A stretch of DNA of 11,691 nucleotides, taken from positions 1 to 11,691 of the forward strand of contig CAJUGP010000048.1 in NCBI GenBank assembly GCA_910586365.1, written 5' to 3'. This stretch comes from an uncultured Christensenella sp. GTDB lineage: Bacteria; Bacillota; Clostridia; Christensenellales; Borkfalkiaceae. Below, one piece after another: positions 1-7,346 of this stretch. Numbering within the stretch: position 1 is the first letter of the stretch; each line of letters starts with the position of its first letter. The notes beneath the pieces were generated by a model. It was not told where the DNA came from and made no database searches. It worked only from the letters and a program-made list of their open reading frames with translations. The translations under genes and the position numbers were made by a program.

Positions 1-740
1 AAAACGTGGTTTTCGCCCTTTGTTTTAGGTTTTTCGTACATATGTTTGTTTTTTGCCTGTGGTAATTGGTGGATTTCAGTCCCTACATTAACCGATTTTA
101 AGCCGTTTACAAGCAAAGCAAGTTGGCGCGCCGTTCCGAAATTTCCGTCGAACACGGGTTTTTGGTAAAAAGTGGATATTTGATCGGAAAAATAGACGTA
201 ATGCGTGCAGCCCAACACGACCCCTTCCGCCCCTTCCGCGTCGGGAAGATGCGCGCTCAAATCGAGCGGCTCGCCGTATATTGCCGCCCGTTCGACGGCG
301 CGCGCCAGATCGGGCAGCGCGCGCAGCGTAAATTCACAATTCGGACATTCTAAAACAAGACGGCGCAGTCTGTCGCTTTCGATCGTACGCGGCGTGGCAA
401 GCACCAACGCACGGCTGCAGCTGCGCGCGGCAAGCTTAACGGCAGGCTCCATTCCCACAACGGGAAAGGAACAGCGCTTGCGCAGCTCCTCGGCACATAC
501 GGCGGTCACCGTGTTGCAAGCAAGCACGGCGGCATCGATTTTCAGCGCGGCAAATTCTTCCATCGCCTCGGCGGCTAAACGCCTTATCTCTTCTTTGCTC
601 CTTCCGCCGTACGGCGCGCGGAAATTATCGCCCAAATAGTAAAACGCCGCCTGCGGTAAAAGCGCGGCGCATTCCCTGAGCACGGTTAATCCGCCGATTC
701 CGCTGTCGAATACGCCGACGCGAACCTCGTTTTTTTGCAC
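1..740 (-). CDS. murI: Glutamate racemase MurI, 3' end cut by window edge
   Basis: Interconverts L- and D-glutamate in the cytoplasm, supplying D-Glu for peptidoglycan stem peptides. The 246 visible residues carry the family landmarks in order: DSGIGG at residues 12-17, the GDNFRAPYGGRS segment at 37-48 (usually GDTxRxPYG), the first catalytic cysteine C75 in ACNTVTA, and the second, C178, in GCTHY; DGN at 198-200 is also typical. The start is a GTG (738-740), chosen because a GGAGGG ribosome site (748-753) lies 7 nt upstream and the DSGIGG motif falls at the expected distance; no ATG fits. No stop codon occurs before the left edge, so the C-terminus is missing. The last 30 or so residues are Lys/Gln-rich and do not resemble the usual MurI tail. 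The gene is divergent from rpsT. A possible -10 (TATACT, minus strand, 807-812) has no convincing -35. Family assignment is secure. Confidence 0.93.
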   Translation of the reverse strand, partial: MQKNEVRVGVFDSGIGGLTVLRECAALLPQAAFYYLGDNFRAPYGGRSKEEIRRLAAEAMEEFAALKIDAAVLACNTVTAVCAEELRKRCSFPVVGMEPAVKLAARSCSRALVLATPRTIESDRLRRLVLECPNCEFTLRALPDLARAVERAAIYGEPLDLSAHLPDAEGAEGVVLGCTHYVYFSDQISTFYQKPVFDGNFGTARQLALLVNGLKSVNVGTEIHQLPQAKNKHMYEKPKTKGENHV

Positions 741-800
741 GGTTTTGCCCTCCGAAAAGTTAATTTTTGCAAAATTTTTTTCGTTTGCATGAAAAAACAG

Positions 801-829
801 TTTACAAGTATACGTTTTTATGTTAAAAT
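801..829 (+). promoter_or_regulatory. Sigma-A promoter of rpsT, extended -10
   Basis: TTTACA (801-806) and TAAAAT (824-829) are separated by 17 nt, and a TG at 821-822 one base before the -10 makes it an extended -10 promoter. An A/T-rich tract at about 761-782 upstream could act as an UP element. Transcription should start near 836, leaving a leader of roughly 27 nt before the GTG of rpsT. Confidence 0.75.
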
Positions 830-862
830 AACTGTCGTTAAACAATCAAAGGAGTATTTATC

Positions 863-1129
863 GTGCCCAACATCAAATCTGCCAAAAAGCGCGTTTTGGT
901 TACAGAGAAAAAAACCATGCAGAACAAAACCGTTAAATCGGCTTTGAAAACTACGATTAAAAAGTTCCTCGCCGCCGTGAACGAAGGAAATAAGGAGCAG
1001 GCAACCGCCCTTTATCCTGAAACGGTTTCGGCGATCGATTCCGCTGTCACCAAAGGCATTCTTCACAAGAACAACGCCGCGAACAAAAAGGCGAAGCTGG
1101 CGAAGAAACTTGCCGCGCTCACTGCATAA
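863..1129 (+). CDS. rpsT: 30S ribosomal protein S20
   Basis: Primary 16S rRNA-binding protein of the small subunit, 88 aa, the usual length. It begins MPNIKSAKKRV and is very rich in Lys and Ala, with the family pattern of a short basic N-terminus followed by three long helices (NKTVKSALKT at 23-32; LHKNNAANKKAKLAKKL near the C-terminus). Translation starts at GTG (863-865) with GGAG at 851-854, 8 nt upstream. A non-AUG start recalls E. coli rpsT, whose UUG start takes part in autogenous control; whether that holds here is inference. The gene has its own promoter and terminator and so forms a single-gene unit. Confidence 0.97.
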   Translation: MPNIKSAKKRVLVTEKKTMQNKTVKSALKTTIKKFLAAVNEGNKEQATALYPETVSAIDSAVTKGILHKNNAANKKAKLAKKLAALTA

Positions 1130-1146
1130 ATCAAAATCGTTTTTGC

Positions 1147-1179
1147 CGCGCCCGCTTTTCTAAGCGGGCGCGCTTTTTT
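1147..1179 (+). terminator. Rho-independent terminator of rpsT
   Basis: An 11-bp perfect GC-rich stem (1147-1157 with 1162-1172), a 4-nt loop TTCT, then C and six T (1174-1179). It lies 17 nt after the rpsT stop and insulates the polyamine operon promoter that follows. Confidence 0.93.
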
Positions 1180-1251
1180 ATACCTTATTATTATACGCGC
1201 GCACTCCCCCGCTCTTTCCGAAAATTTTTTTAATTTTTTTATTTCAAACAG

Positions 1252-1280
1252 TTGACAGAATGATATTTTTTCTATATACT
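1252..1280 (+). promoter_or_regulatory. Near-consensus sigma-A promoter of the polyamine operon
   Basis: TTGACA (1252-1257), a 17-nt spacer and TATACT (1275-1280): one mismatch from consensus overall. A/T tracts at 1221-1245 sit just upstream, as an UP element would. The predicted start is near 1287, leaving a leader of about 70 nt before the regulator gene. The rest of the 1181-1356 gap holds only this promoter and the inverted repeats listed next. Such a strong promoter suggests that control is by repression. Confidence 0.88.
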
Positions 1281-1295
1281 TTCTTTCGTTGTTTT

Positions 1296-1323
1296 AGTTT
1301 ATTTTTATTAAACTTTAAGTTTA
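1296..1323. promoter_or_regulatory. Candidate operator: overlapping inverted repeats in the pot leader
   Basis: Just downstream of the predicted start lie AGTTTA (1296-1301), a 7-nt gap and TAAACT (1309-1314). Overlapping them is a perfect 7+1+7 palindrome TAAACTT-T-AAGTTTA (1309-1323). A further TTTAGTTTT copy continues to about 1328. Three related half-sites in one short leader directly before an XRE-cupin gene are what an autorepressor site would look like; binding is inferred. All are AT-rich, so chance is not excluded. Confidence 0.5.
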
Positions 1324-1356
1324 GTTTTACGAAATGCGGAAAAACGGGAGAGAGAA

Positions 1357-1890
1357 ATGGAACTCGGAGCAAAACTAAAAGACATGCGACAGCGCAAAGG
1401 ACTGACGCAAGAAGAATTAGCCGACCGCTGCGAACTGACGAAAGGCTATATCTCGCAACTCGAAAACGACTTGACAAGCCCCTCGATCGCAACGCTCATC
1501 GAACTTTTGAACGCCTTGGGAAGCAGTCTTTCGGATTTTTTCAAGGAAGAAAACGAAGCGAAGATCGTGTTTTCCGCCGAAGAGTATTCCGAAAAGCAAT
1601 CGGACGGCATGATATGGCAATGGCTCATTCCGAACGCGCAGAAAAACATGCTCGAACCCGTTTTGGTGGAGCTTGACGAAGGCGCGGAAACGCCTGCCGA
1701 CTTCCCCCACGAGGGCGAAGAATTCGGTTACGTGCTCTCGGGGCGCATCGCAATTTATTTAACCGATAAAAAACATGCCGCAAAAAGCGGCGAAAGCTTT
1801 TACTTCACCGCCGATAAAATGCACCGCATCGTAAACGACGGCAGAGGCAAAGCAAAATTTCTGTGGGTATCCACCCCGCCCAACTTTTAG
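1357..1890 (+). CDS. XRE-family HTH regulator with C-terminal cupin domain
   Basis: Probable local repressor of the polyamine uptake operon it heads. The 177-aa protein has a SinR/XRE-type helix-turn-helix at residues 6-60 (recognition region about 17-36, LTQEELADRCELTKGYISQL) and a C-terminal cupin barrel at about 100-175 with possible ligand or metal residues H118, E121, E122 (HEGEEFGYVLSG) and H156. This architecture is that of PuuR-like regulators, which sense polyamines or related metabolites; the ligand here is inferred from the adjacent potABCD genes. The start ATG follows GGGAGAG (1346-1352). potA begins 24 nt after the stop, so the regulator is cotranscribed with the transporter. The inverted repeats in the leader are the obvious place for autoregulation. 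Fold assignment is firm, effector unproven. Confidence 0.9.
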   Translation: MELGAKLKDMRQRKGLTQEELADRCELTKGYISQLENDLTSPSIATLIELLNALGSSLSDFFKEENEAKIVFSAEEYSEKQSDGMIWQWLIPNAQKNMLEPVLVELDEGAETPADFPHEGEEFGYVLSGRIAIYLTDKKHAAKSGESFYFTADKMHRIVNDGRGKAKFLWVSTPPNF

Positions 1891-1914
1891 AATTCATACG
1901 AAGGAGAACGAAAC

Positions 1915-3417
1915 ATGGCAGAACACATTATCGAACTGCAAAACGTAACCAAATACTTCGACGACGAGCTTGTCATCGAAAACCTGAGTTTTTACGTCAA
2001 CAAAGGCGAATTTATCACCTTTTTAGGTCCTTCGGGCTGCGGAAAAACCACGACGCTGCGCATGATTGCGGGATTCGATCTGCCTACGAGCGGAAAAATA
2101 TTGCTGAACGGCAAAGATATTTCCACCTTGCCGCCCAACAAAAGACCGATCAACACCGTGTTCCAACGCTATGCGCTCTTCCCCCATCTCAACGTATTTG
2201 AAAATATCGCGTTCGGCTTAAAATGCAAACGCGTAAAAAACACGTACCGCAGCGAAAACGGCGAGGAATACACCAAAACGGAAAAACTAACCAAAAAAGA
2301 AATCCGCGAAAAAGTGGAAAAGGTACTCGCGCTCGTCGACCTCGAAGGGTTTGAAAAACGTTCGATCTCCACCCTTTCGGGCGGACAGCAGCAGCGCGTC
2401 GCCATTGCGCGCGCCGTCGTGAACGAGCCGGAAATCCTGCTCCTCGACGAACCGCTCGGCGCGCTCGACCTCAAAATGCGCAAAGAAATGCAGATCGAGC
2501 TGAAAGAGATCCATAAACGGCTGGGCATCACGTTTATTTACGTGACGCACGATCAGGAAGAAGCGCTTACCATGTCGGATACGATCGTGGTCATGGCGGA
2601 CGGCGGCGTGCAGCAGATCGGCACCCCGCTCAAAATTTACGACGAACCCGCAAATACGTTCGTCGCCGACTTCATCGGCGAAAGCAACATTTTCACGGGA
2701 ACGGTCGTAGGCAGAAAAAAAGTTAAATTCTGCGGAAAAACTTTCGACTGTTTGGACGAATTCGACGTGAACGAACCCGTCGACGTCGTCGTGCGCCCCG
2801 AGGACATCGAAATCTGCCCCCCCGAACAGGGCGTTCTCAAAGGAAAGATCATTTCCACCGTATTCAAGGGCATACATTACGAGATCACGGTTTCGGTGGG
2901 CAAATACGAAATCGTCATTCAAACGACGCGCCGCCGCGAAGAAGGCGAACAAATCGGCATGAACGTTCTGCCCGACGGCATCCACCTCATGAAGCCCAAA
3001 TATACGACGAACACCTTTGACGGCTCGGTCACAAAAAAGAATACCGTGAAGTTCGGCGACGGCGAATGGGAATGCGACGTGACGCAACTTTACGCAGGCA
3101 GTCACCTCGACGAAGAGGGATATCTGATTACGGCGGAAGGCGAAAAACTCGATTTAACCGACGTCGCCGTCAAAGTCGAAGTGGGATTGAACGATATTTC
3201 GATCAGCGACAATCCCGACGAAGGCGGCGTCATGGGGCATATCATTTCGATCATTTACAAGGGCGACCACTACCGCCTGATCGTGCGCACCGAAGAAAAC
3301 GAAGAAGATTTCGTATTCGCCACCGACGATCTTTGGAATGAAAACGACTATGTTTCCGTCGTCATTCCCAAAGAAAAAATCAAGCTTTCGCTTAAAAACA
3401 CGGAGGGCAAACGGTGA
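1915..3417 (+). CDS. potA: Spermidine/putrescine ABC importer ATPase PotA, extended C-terminus
   Basis: Energises polyamine import through PotB/PotC at the cytoplasmic membrane face. Visible motifs are Walker A GPSGCGKT (38-45, K44), Q-loop Q84, signature LSGGQQQR (154-161), Walker B ILLLDEP (174-180, D178/E179), D-loop GALD (182-185) and H-loop H212. An extra charged stretch of about 20 residues (around 108-127) sits in the helical subdomain, which contacts the permeases. At 500 aa it is far longer than typical PotA (about 350-380 aa): after one regulatory TOBE/OB region (about 258-362) a second related one follows (about 366-492). The core GKIISTVFKGIHYEITV (310-326) aligns with GHIISIIYKGDHYRLIV (441-457), 9 of 17 identical. 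AAGGAG (1901-1906) lies 8 nt before the ATG. The stop overlaps the potB start. Family certain; polyamine specificity rests on the neighbours and PotD. Confidence 0.95.
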   Translation: MAEHIIELQNVTKYFDDELVIENLSFYVNKGEFITFLGPSGCGKTTTLRMIAGFDLPTSGKILLNGKDISTLPPNKRPINTVFQRYALFPHLNVFENIAFGLKCKRVKNTYRSENGEEYTKTEKLTKKEIREKVEKVLALVDLEGFEKRSISTLSGGQQQRVAIARAVVNEPEILLLDEPLGALDLKMRKEMQIELKEIHKRLGITFIYVTHDQEEALTMSDTIVVMADGGVQQIGTPLKIYDEPANTFVADFIGESNIFTGTVVGRKKVKFCGKTFDCLDEFDVNEPVDVVVRPEDIEICPPEQGVLKGKIISTVFKGIHYEITVSVGKYEIVIQTTRRREEGEQIGMNVLPDGIHLMKPKYTTNTFDGSVTKKNTVKFGDGEWECDVTQLYAGSHLDEEGYLITAEGEKLDLTDVAVKVEVGLNDISISDNPDEGGVMGHIISIIYKGDHYRLIVRTEENEEDFVFATDDLWNENDYVSVVIPKEKIKLSLKNTEGKR

Positions 3418-4202
3418 AACTTCGTTTTTCGCGCAAGACGCTCGGCATCCCCTACGCCGTGTTCCTGCTCTTCTTCGTGATCATTCCCATGCTCGTGATC
3501 GTGTTTTACGCGTTCACCGATCAGAACATGCACATCTCCTTCGGCAATTTCGTCGCCTTTTTCTCCGACGGAACGAAACTGAGCACCATGGTCTATTCCA
3601 TCGTGATTGCAATCGTAACAACGGCGGTCACGCTGCTTATCGCCTATCCCGTCGCCTATATTCTCGCGCACAGCAAACTTAAAAAGAAACACGTTTTACT
3701 GCTCCTCTTCATCACGCCTATGTGGATCAATTTCATTTTGCGCGTGAACGCGATCCGCGAGCTTTTGAACGCAATCGGACTTTTGGGGGAAACGAACTAC
3801 TTTAACACGATCCTCGGCATGGTGTACGACTTTTTGCCCTTTATGATCCTGCCCCTCTATACGACGATGCTGAAAATCGACGGCACGCTTTACGAGGCAA
3901 GCGCCGACTTAGGCGGAAACGCGTCCACGGCATTTTTCCGCGTCACCCTGCCCCTTTCCGCCCCCGGAATTTTAAGCGGGATCACGATGGTGTTCCTGCC
4001 TTCGATGACCAACTACGTCGTTTCGGACATGCTCGGCAATTCCAAAGTAACGATCATCGGTAAATTTATCGAAACTTATTTCGGCACCGATTGGCATATG
4101 GGCTCGATGATCGCGCTCATTCTGCTTATCGTCGTCATGGTTTCCACCCTGCTCTCGGGCGGATTCCGCCCCGAAGAAAACGTAAGGGGGACTTCGTTAT
4201 GA
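3414..4202 (+). CDS. potB: Spermidine/putrescine ABC importer permease PotB
   Basis: First of the two membrane subunits forming the polyamine channel with PotC. 262 aa, a normal length, with about six hydrophobic helices (first at 14-33, last at 230-249). The permease EAA loop that docks on the ATPase is at 158-190, with LYEASADLGG followed by VTLPLSAPGILSG. The GTG start (3414-3416) overlaps the potA TGA by 4 nt (GTGA) and has GGAGG at 3402-3406, 7 nt upstream, so translation is coupled. The gene ends in a 4-nt overlap with potC. Substrate assignment comes from the operon; family membership is clear. Confidence 0.94.
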   Translation: MKLRFSRKTLGIPYAVFLLFFVIIPMLVIVFYAFTDQNMHISFGNFVAFFSDGTKLSTMVYSIVIAIVTTAVTLLIAYPVAYILAHSKLKKKHVLLLLFITPMWINFILRVNAIRELLNAIGLLGETNYFNTILGMVYDFLPFMILPLYTTMLKIDGTLYEASADLGGNASTAFFRVTLPLSAPGILSGITMVFLPSMTNYVVSDMLGNSKVTIIGKFIETYFGTDWHMGSMIALILLIVVMVSTLLSGGFRPEENVRGTSL

Positions 4203-5011
4203 ACAAAAAACGCATTGCGCTTCGTTGCCTGAAAGCGGGTTTCGTCGGGCTTGTACTGCTTCTTCTTTACGCCCCCATTCTGCTGCTTGCCGTTTACAGT
4301 TTTCTCGATACCGATACGATCGGATCGGCAGGTTCGTTTTCCTTCGTGCACTACGCGCAGCTCTTTCAGAACGAATCCGTGCTCAAAATGATCGGCAATA
4401 CCCTGCTGCTTGCAATCCTCTCCGCAACGCTTTCCACCGTGTTGGGAACGGCGGGTGCGATCGGCATTCACTATTCCAAAAAACGCACGCGCACGCTTAT
4501 GACGGGGGTTTCGCAAATCCCTATAATCAATGCGGAAATCGTGACCGCCCTTGCGCTTGCCATTACCTTTGTCGCCGTAGGGCTGGGCAAATCGTATTTT
4601 ACCCTTCTCGTTGGTCATATGGTCATATGCACGCCCTTCGTTATTCTTTCCGTGCTGCCCAAGCTCAAACAAATGGACAACAGCTTATACGAGGCGGCGC
4701 TCGATTTGGGCGCAAACCCTTTGAGCGCGCTCTTTAAGATCGTCCTGCCGCAAATCGTACCCGGCATCGTTTCGGGCTTCATGCTTGCGATCACCCTTTC
4801 GCTCGACGACTATATCGTCACGTTCTACACCCGCCCCGCAGGCTTCGATACCATTTCGACCTACGTTTACAGCGCAACCATGAAGGGCAATTCACACACG
4901 GCGCAAACACTCTCTTCCTTCTGGGCGTTGACGACGATCATCTTTGTCGTCATTCTCGGCGTCGTGCTCGCCGCCAATCTCGCAGGCAGGAAAAAGGAGA
5001 AAAACAAATGA
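4199..5011 (+). CDS. potC: Spermidine/putrescine ABC importer permease PotC
   Basis: Second membrane subunit of the polyamine importer, 270 aa. About six hydrophobic helices are visible, the first at 14-35 and the last at 241-262. The EAA loop is at 163-193 (LYEAALDLGA and IVLPQIVPGIVSG), followed by SLDDYIVTF (201-209), characteristic of PotC. The start is the ATG at 4199, which overlaps the potB stop as ATGA and is preceded by AAGGGGG (4184-4190) at 8 nt; the frame is open further upstream inside potB but without a ribosome site. The C-terminus is basic (GRKKEKNK), consistent with a cytoplasmic end. Its stop overlaps the potD start by 4 nt. Confidence 0.95.
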   Translation: MNKKRIALRCLKAGFVGLVLLLLYAPILLLAVYSFLDTDTIGSAGSFSFVHYAQLFQNESVLKMIGNTLLLAILSATLSTVLGTAGAIGIHYSKKRTRTLMTGVSQIPIINAEIVTALALAITFVAVGLGKSYFTLLVGHMVICTPFVILSVLPKLKQMDNSLYEAALDLGANPLSALFKIVLPQIVPGIVSGFMLAITLSLDDYIVTFYTRPAGFDTISTYVYSATMKGNSHTAQTLSSFWALTTIIFVVILGVVLAANLAGRKKEKNK

Positions 5012-6531
5012 AAAAACGTATTTTTTCCGCATTGCTCGCTTTAACGTTCGCCCTTCCTTCCCTCGCTCTTTTTTCGGGCTGTTCGTCGGGCAAAACGATC
5101 ACCTTGCGCGTTTACAACTGGGCGGAATATATCGACGAAGGCGGTGAAGATTCCTATCTTTACGACGAAACCGAAAACCCCGATCCCGACGGCGTTGTGA
5201 CCGATTTTGAAAATTGGTATGAAGAAACCTACGGCGCGTCCGTGCGCGTGGAATACTCCACCTTCGGCACGAACGAGGATTTATACAACCAACTCAAACT
5301 CGGTGACAAATACGATCTTATTTGCCCTTCCGAATACATGATCATGAAACTTGCCGCGGAAGGCATGCTCGAACCGTACTCCGAAAGCTTTTTCGATGAA
5401 ACCGATCCGCTGAACTACTACGTCAACAACGTTTCCCCTTTTATTAAAAACGTGTTCGACAGCGGCAAAATCACGATCGAAGAAAAAGAACACCGTTGGA
5501 GCGAATACGCCGCGGGCTACATGTGGGGCACGACGGGCATCGTATACAATCCCGAACGCGTCGATACGGAAGATTTGAAACAGGGTTGGAGCATTCTCTG
5601 CGACCCGAAATATAAGGGCAAAGTCACGACCAAAGATAACGTGCGCGACAGCTATTTCGTCGGACTTGCCATCGTATACAAGGACGAGCTGCTTGCGCTC
5701 GACCGCACCGACCCCGATTACAATAAAAAACTGACTGAAATCATGAATTATACCGAACAGGATATGTACGGCGAAAACGTGGTGGAAAAAGTCAAAAACG
5801 TACTCCTGCAAATGAAGAAAAACATCTTCGGTTTTGAAACGGATACGGGCAAAAACGACATGATGACGGGCAAAATCAGCATGAATTTCGCTTGGGGCGG
5901 CGACGCCGTTTATGCCATGGACGAAGCGGAAGAAAAAAGCGGCGTTTCCCTCTGCTATTATATCCCCGAAGAAAGCTCCAACCTCTTTTTCGACGGTTGG
6001 GCGATCCCGAAAGACGAAAAACGCCCTCCCGAAGTCAAGCATGCGGCGGAAGCGTTCGCCAACTTCCTCGCCCGCCCCGACGTCGCCGTGCGCAATATGG
6101 ATTATATCGGCTACTCTTCCGTGATCTCAGGAAGCGAAGAATACGACGATATCCGCGCCTATATCGAAGAAAATTACGCGGCGGAAGAGGACGGCGTTTT
6201 GTACGACGTCAGTTATTTCTTCGGAGAAGAAACCGTGGTTTTGATCGACGAAGAACAGCTCAACCGTCAGTTTTACGCCCTCTTCCCCACCGAAGAGGTG
6301 ATGCAGCGTTGCGCCGTTATGGATTATTACGGCGACGCGGAAAAAGCTATAAACGAAATGTGGACGAAAATCAAAGGCGAATCGCTCGACGCTTGGGCGA
6401 TCATCGTCATTGCCGTGACGGCGGCGGCGATCGTCGCGTACGTCGCGATCAAAAAAGTCGGGCATAAAATCGAACTGCCGCGCAAGCCAAAAAAAGGTTA
6501 TACGCTCGTAAAACAAGAAGAAATCCGATAA
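5008..6531 (+). CDS. potD: Polyamine-binding lipoprotein PotD with C-terminal membrane helix
   Basis: Captures spermidine/putrescine outside the membrane and delivers it to PotBC. The signal peptide ends in lipobox LFSGC, with C25 as the lipidated residue. PotD landmarks follow: VYNWAEYID (W38, Y41, matching W34/Y37 of E. coli PotD), YDLICPSEYM, YMWGTTGIVYN (W173), AWGGDAV (W296, D299) and FFDGWAIP (D329, matching E. coli D257; E. coli W255 appears as F327). The protein is 507 aa against about 350 for E. coli PotD. The extra length includes an acidic insertion at about 43-60, a longer C-terminal lobe, and a hydrophobic helix at 462-481 followed by a basic tail of 26 residues, which would anchor the C-terminus with the tail in the cytoplasm. 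AAGGAG (4994-4999) lies 8 nt before the ATG. Last gene of the operon. Role confident; the function of the second anchor is unknown. Confidence 0.94.
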   Translation: MKKRIFSALLALTFALPSLALFSGCSSGKTITLRVYNWAEYIDEGGEDSYLYDETENPDPDGVVTDFENWYEETYGASVRVEYSTFGTNEDLYNQLKLGDKYDLICPSEYMIMKLAAEGMLEPYSESFFDETDPLNYYVNNVSPFIKNVFDSGKITIEEKEHRWSEYAAGYMWGTTGIVYNPERVDTEDLKQGWSILCDPKYKGKVTTKDNVRDSYFVGLAIVYKDELLALDRTDPDYNKKLTEIMNYTEQDMYGENVVEKVKNVLLQMKKNIFGFETDTGKNDMMTGKISMNFAWGGDAVYAMDEAEEKSGVSLCYYIPEESSNLFFDGWAIPKDEKRPPEVKHAAEAFANFLARPDVAVRNMDYIGYSSVISGSEEYDDIRAYIEENYAAEEDGVLYDVSYFFGEETVVLIDEEQLNRQFYALFPTEEVMQRCAVMDYYGDAEKAINEMWTKIKGESLDAWAIIVIAVTAAAIVAYVAIKKVGHKIELPRKPKKGYTLVKQEEIR

Positions 6532-6543
6532 TCAACACAGAAG

Positions 6544-6572
6544 AAAAACCCCGCCTTTCGGCGGGGTTTTTT
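6544..6572. terminator. Bidirectional rho-independent terminator between convergent operons
   Basis: A 7-bp GC stem CCCCGCC/GGCGGGG (6549-6555 with 6560-6566), loop TTTC, flanked by an A run on the left and six T on the right, so it can end transcription from both sides. It lies between the potD stop (6531) and the stop of the leftward permease gene (6582). Confidence 0.93.
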
Positions 6573-6581
6573 CAAGTTTGC

Positions 6582-7346
6582 TTATACGATCAGGTTGACG
6601 CGGTGAAGCATGATATAGCGAATCAAGAAGAACATTCCCACGTCGCACCCCGCAAAAAGAAAGATGCAAATCCAAGACGGTAAGTGAAGACTGACTTTCG
6701 CTGCCGCCTCTAAAATAGGCGTCAAGCAGAAATTCGACAGCATGGGCAGCACAACGTAAATCAAAGCGATACCCATGACAAGCGTGATCGCCTTTCTATG
6801 ATTGGTGAACAGCTGTCCGATACTGATCACGGAATAAATGCACAGCGTCGTCGAGGGAATCGAAACGAGAATGAGGAGCGCAAATTCCACCACGAGCAAA
6901 GGATCGGAAGCGATCGCCCGCAAAATCACGTCGAACAGATCGCCGAACAAGACGCCCAACTCTTGAATGATCGTCGGCGACAAACTCCCGAACAGCATCA
7001 GCCACGAAAGAATGGCGATCACCGAACAGAACAGAGAAGCGAGCAAAGCGGAAATCAACTTCGACCACAAAAGCTGCATCGGCGTAACGGGAAGCGAAAA
7101 GGTCATATAGCCCTCCCCCGTAAACAACGACGCATAGAATTGGCGAATGCTGAAAATAATACCGACAAAAAGCAGCACGGACGACATCATGATGCTTAAA
7201 AAGAACAGCAGAATGCCGAGATAGCCTTGCGGATTGAGCCAAACGAACAATGCGGCAACACCGGACAAGACAAGAGCCGATAACCCGACTGCCAAAATCA
7301 CACGAAACAACGCTCTGAGTTCGTGTTTCATCAACTTTCCTACCAT
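6582..7346 (-). CDS. ABC-2 type exporter permease, six predicted helices
   Basis: Membrane partner of the ATPase encoded immediately upstream; substrate not known. The 254 aa contain about six hydrophobic segments (roughly 14-36, 42-65, 95-120, 149-172, 185-205, 220-243). Between helices 2 and 3 lies FTGEGYMTFSLPVTP (75-89), a stretch typical of small ABC-2 permeases of Bacillota that pair with YtrB-type ATPases. The ATG at 7346 is preferred because GGGAGG lies 7 nt upstream and it overlaps the ATPase stop by 7 nt; a second ATG at 7331 also has an AGGAAAG before it and would give 249 aa. Such pairs are linked in other bacteria to cell-wall antibiotic stress, which is only a family-level hint here. 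Confidence 0.85.
   Translation of the reverse strand: MVGKLMKHELRALFRVILAVGLSALVLSGVAALFVWLNPQGYLGILLFFLSIMMSSVLLFVGIIFSIRQFYASLFTGEGYMTFSLPVTPMQLLWSKLISALLASLFCSVIAILSWLMLFGSLSPTIIQELGVLFGDLFDVILRAIASDPLLVVEFALLILVSIPSTTLCIYSVISIGQLFTNHRKAITLVMGIALIYVVLPMLSNFCLTPILEAAAKVSLHLPSWICIFLFAGCDVGMFFLIRYIMLHRVNLIV

Noticed and set aside
807..812. TATACT on the minus strand as the murI -10 box
   Set aside because: No acceptable -35 at 16-18 nt and it lies within the rpsT promoter spacer; too weak to list.
2287..3105. A 272-codon open frame antisense to potA
   Set aside because: It mirrors the codon pattern of potA, has no recognisable domain or ribosome site, and lies wholly inside a certain gene.
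4091..4198. Upstream extension of potC into potB (TTG at 4091)
   Set aside because: It would overlap potB by 112 nt with no ribosome site; the ATG at 4199 has AAGGGGG at 8 nt and the usual 4-nt overlap.
5281..6042. A 253-codon leftward open frame antisense to potD
   Set aside because: Low-complexity Phe/Val/Asp pattern from reverse reading of potD codons, with no start signal.
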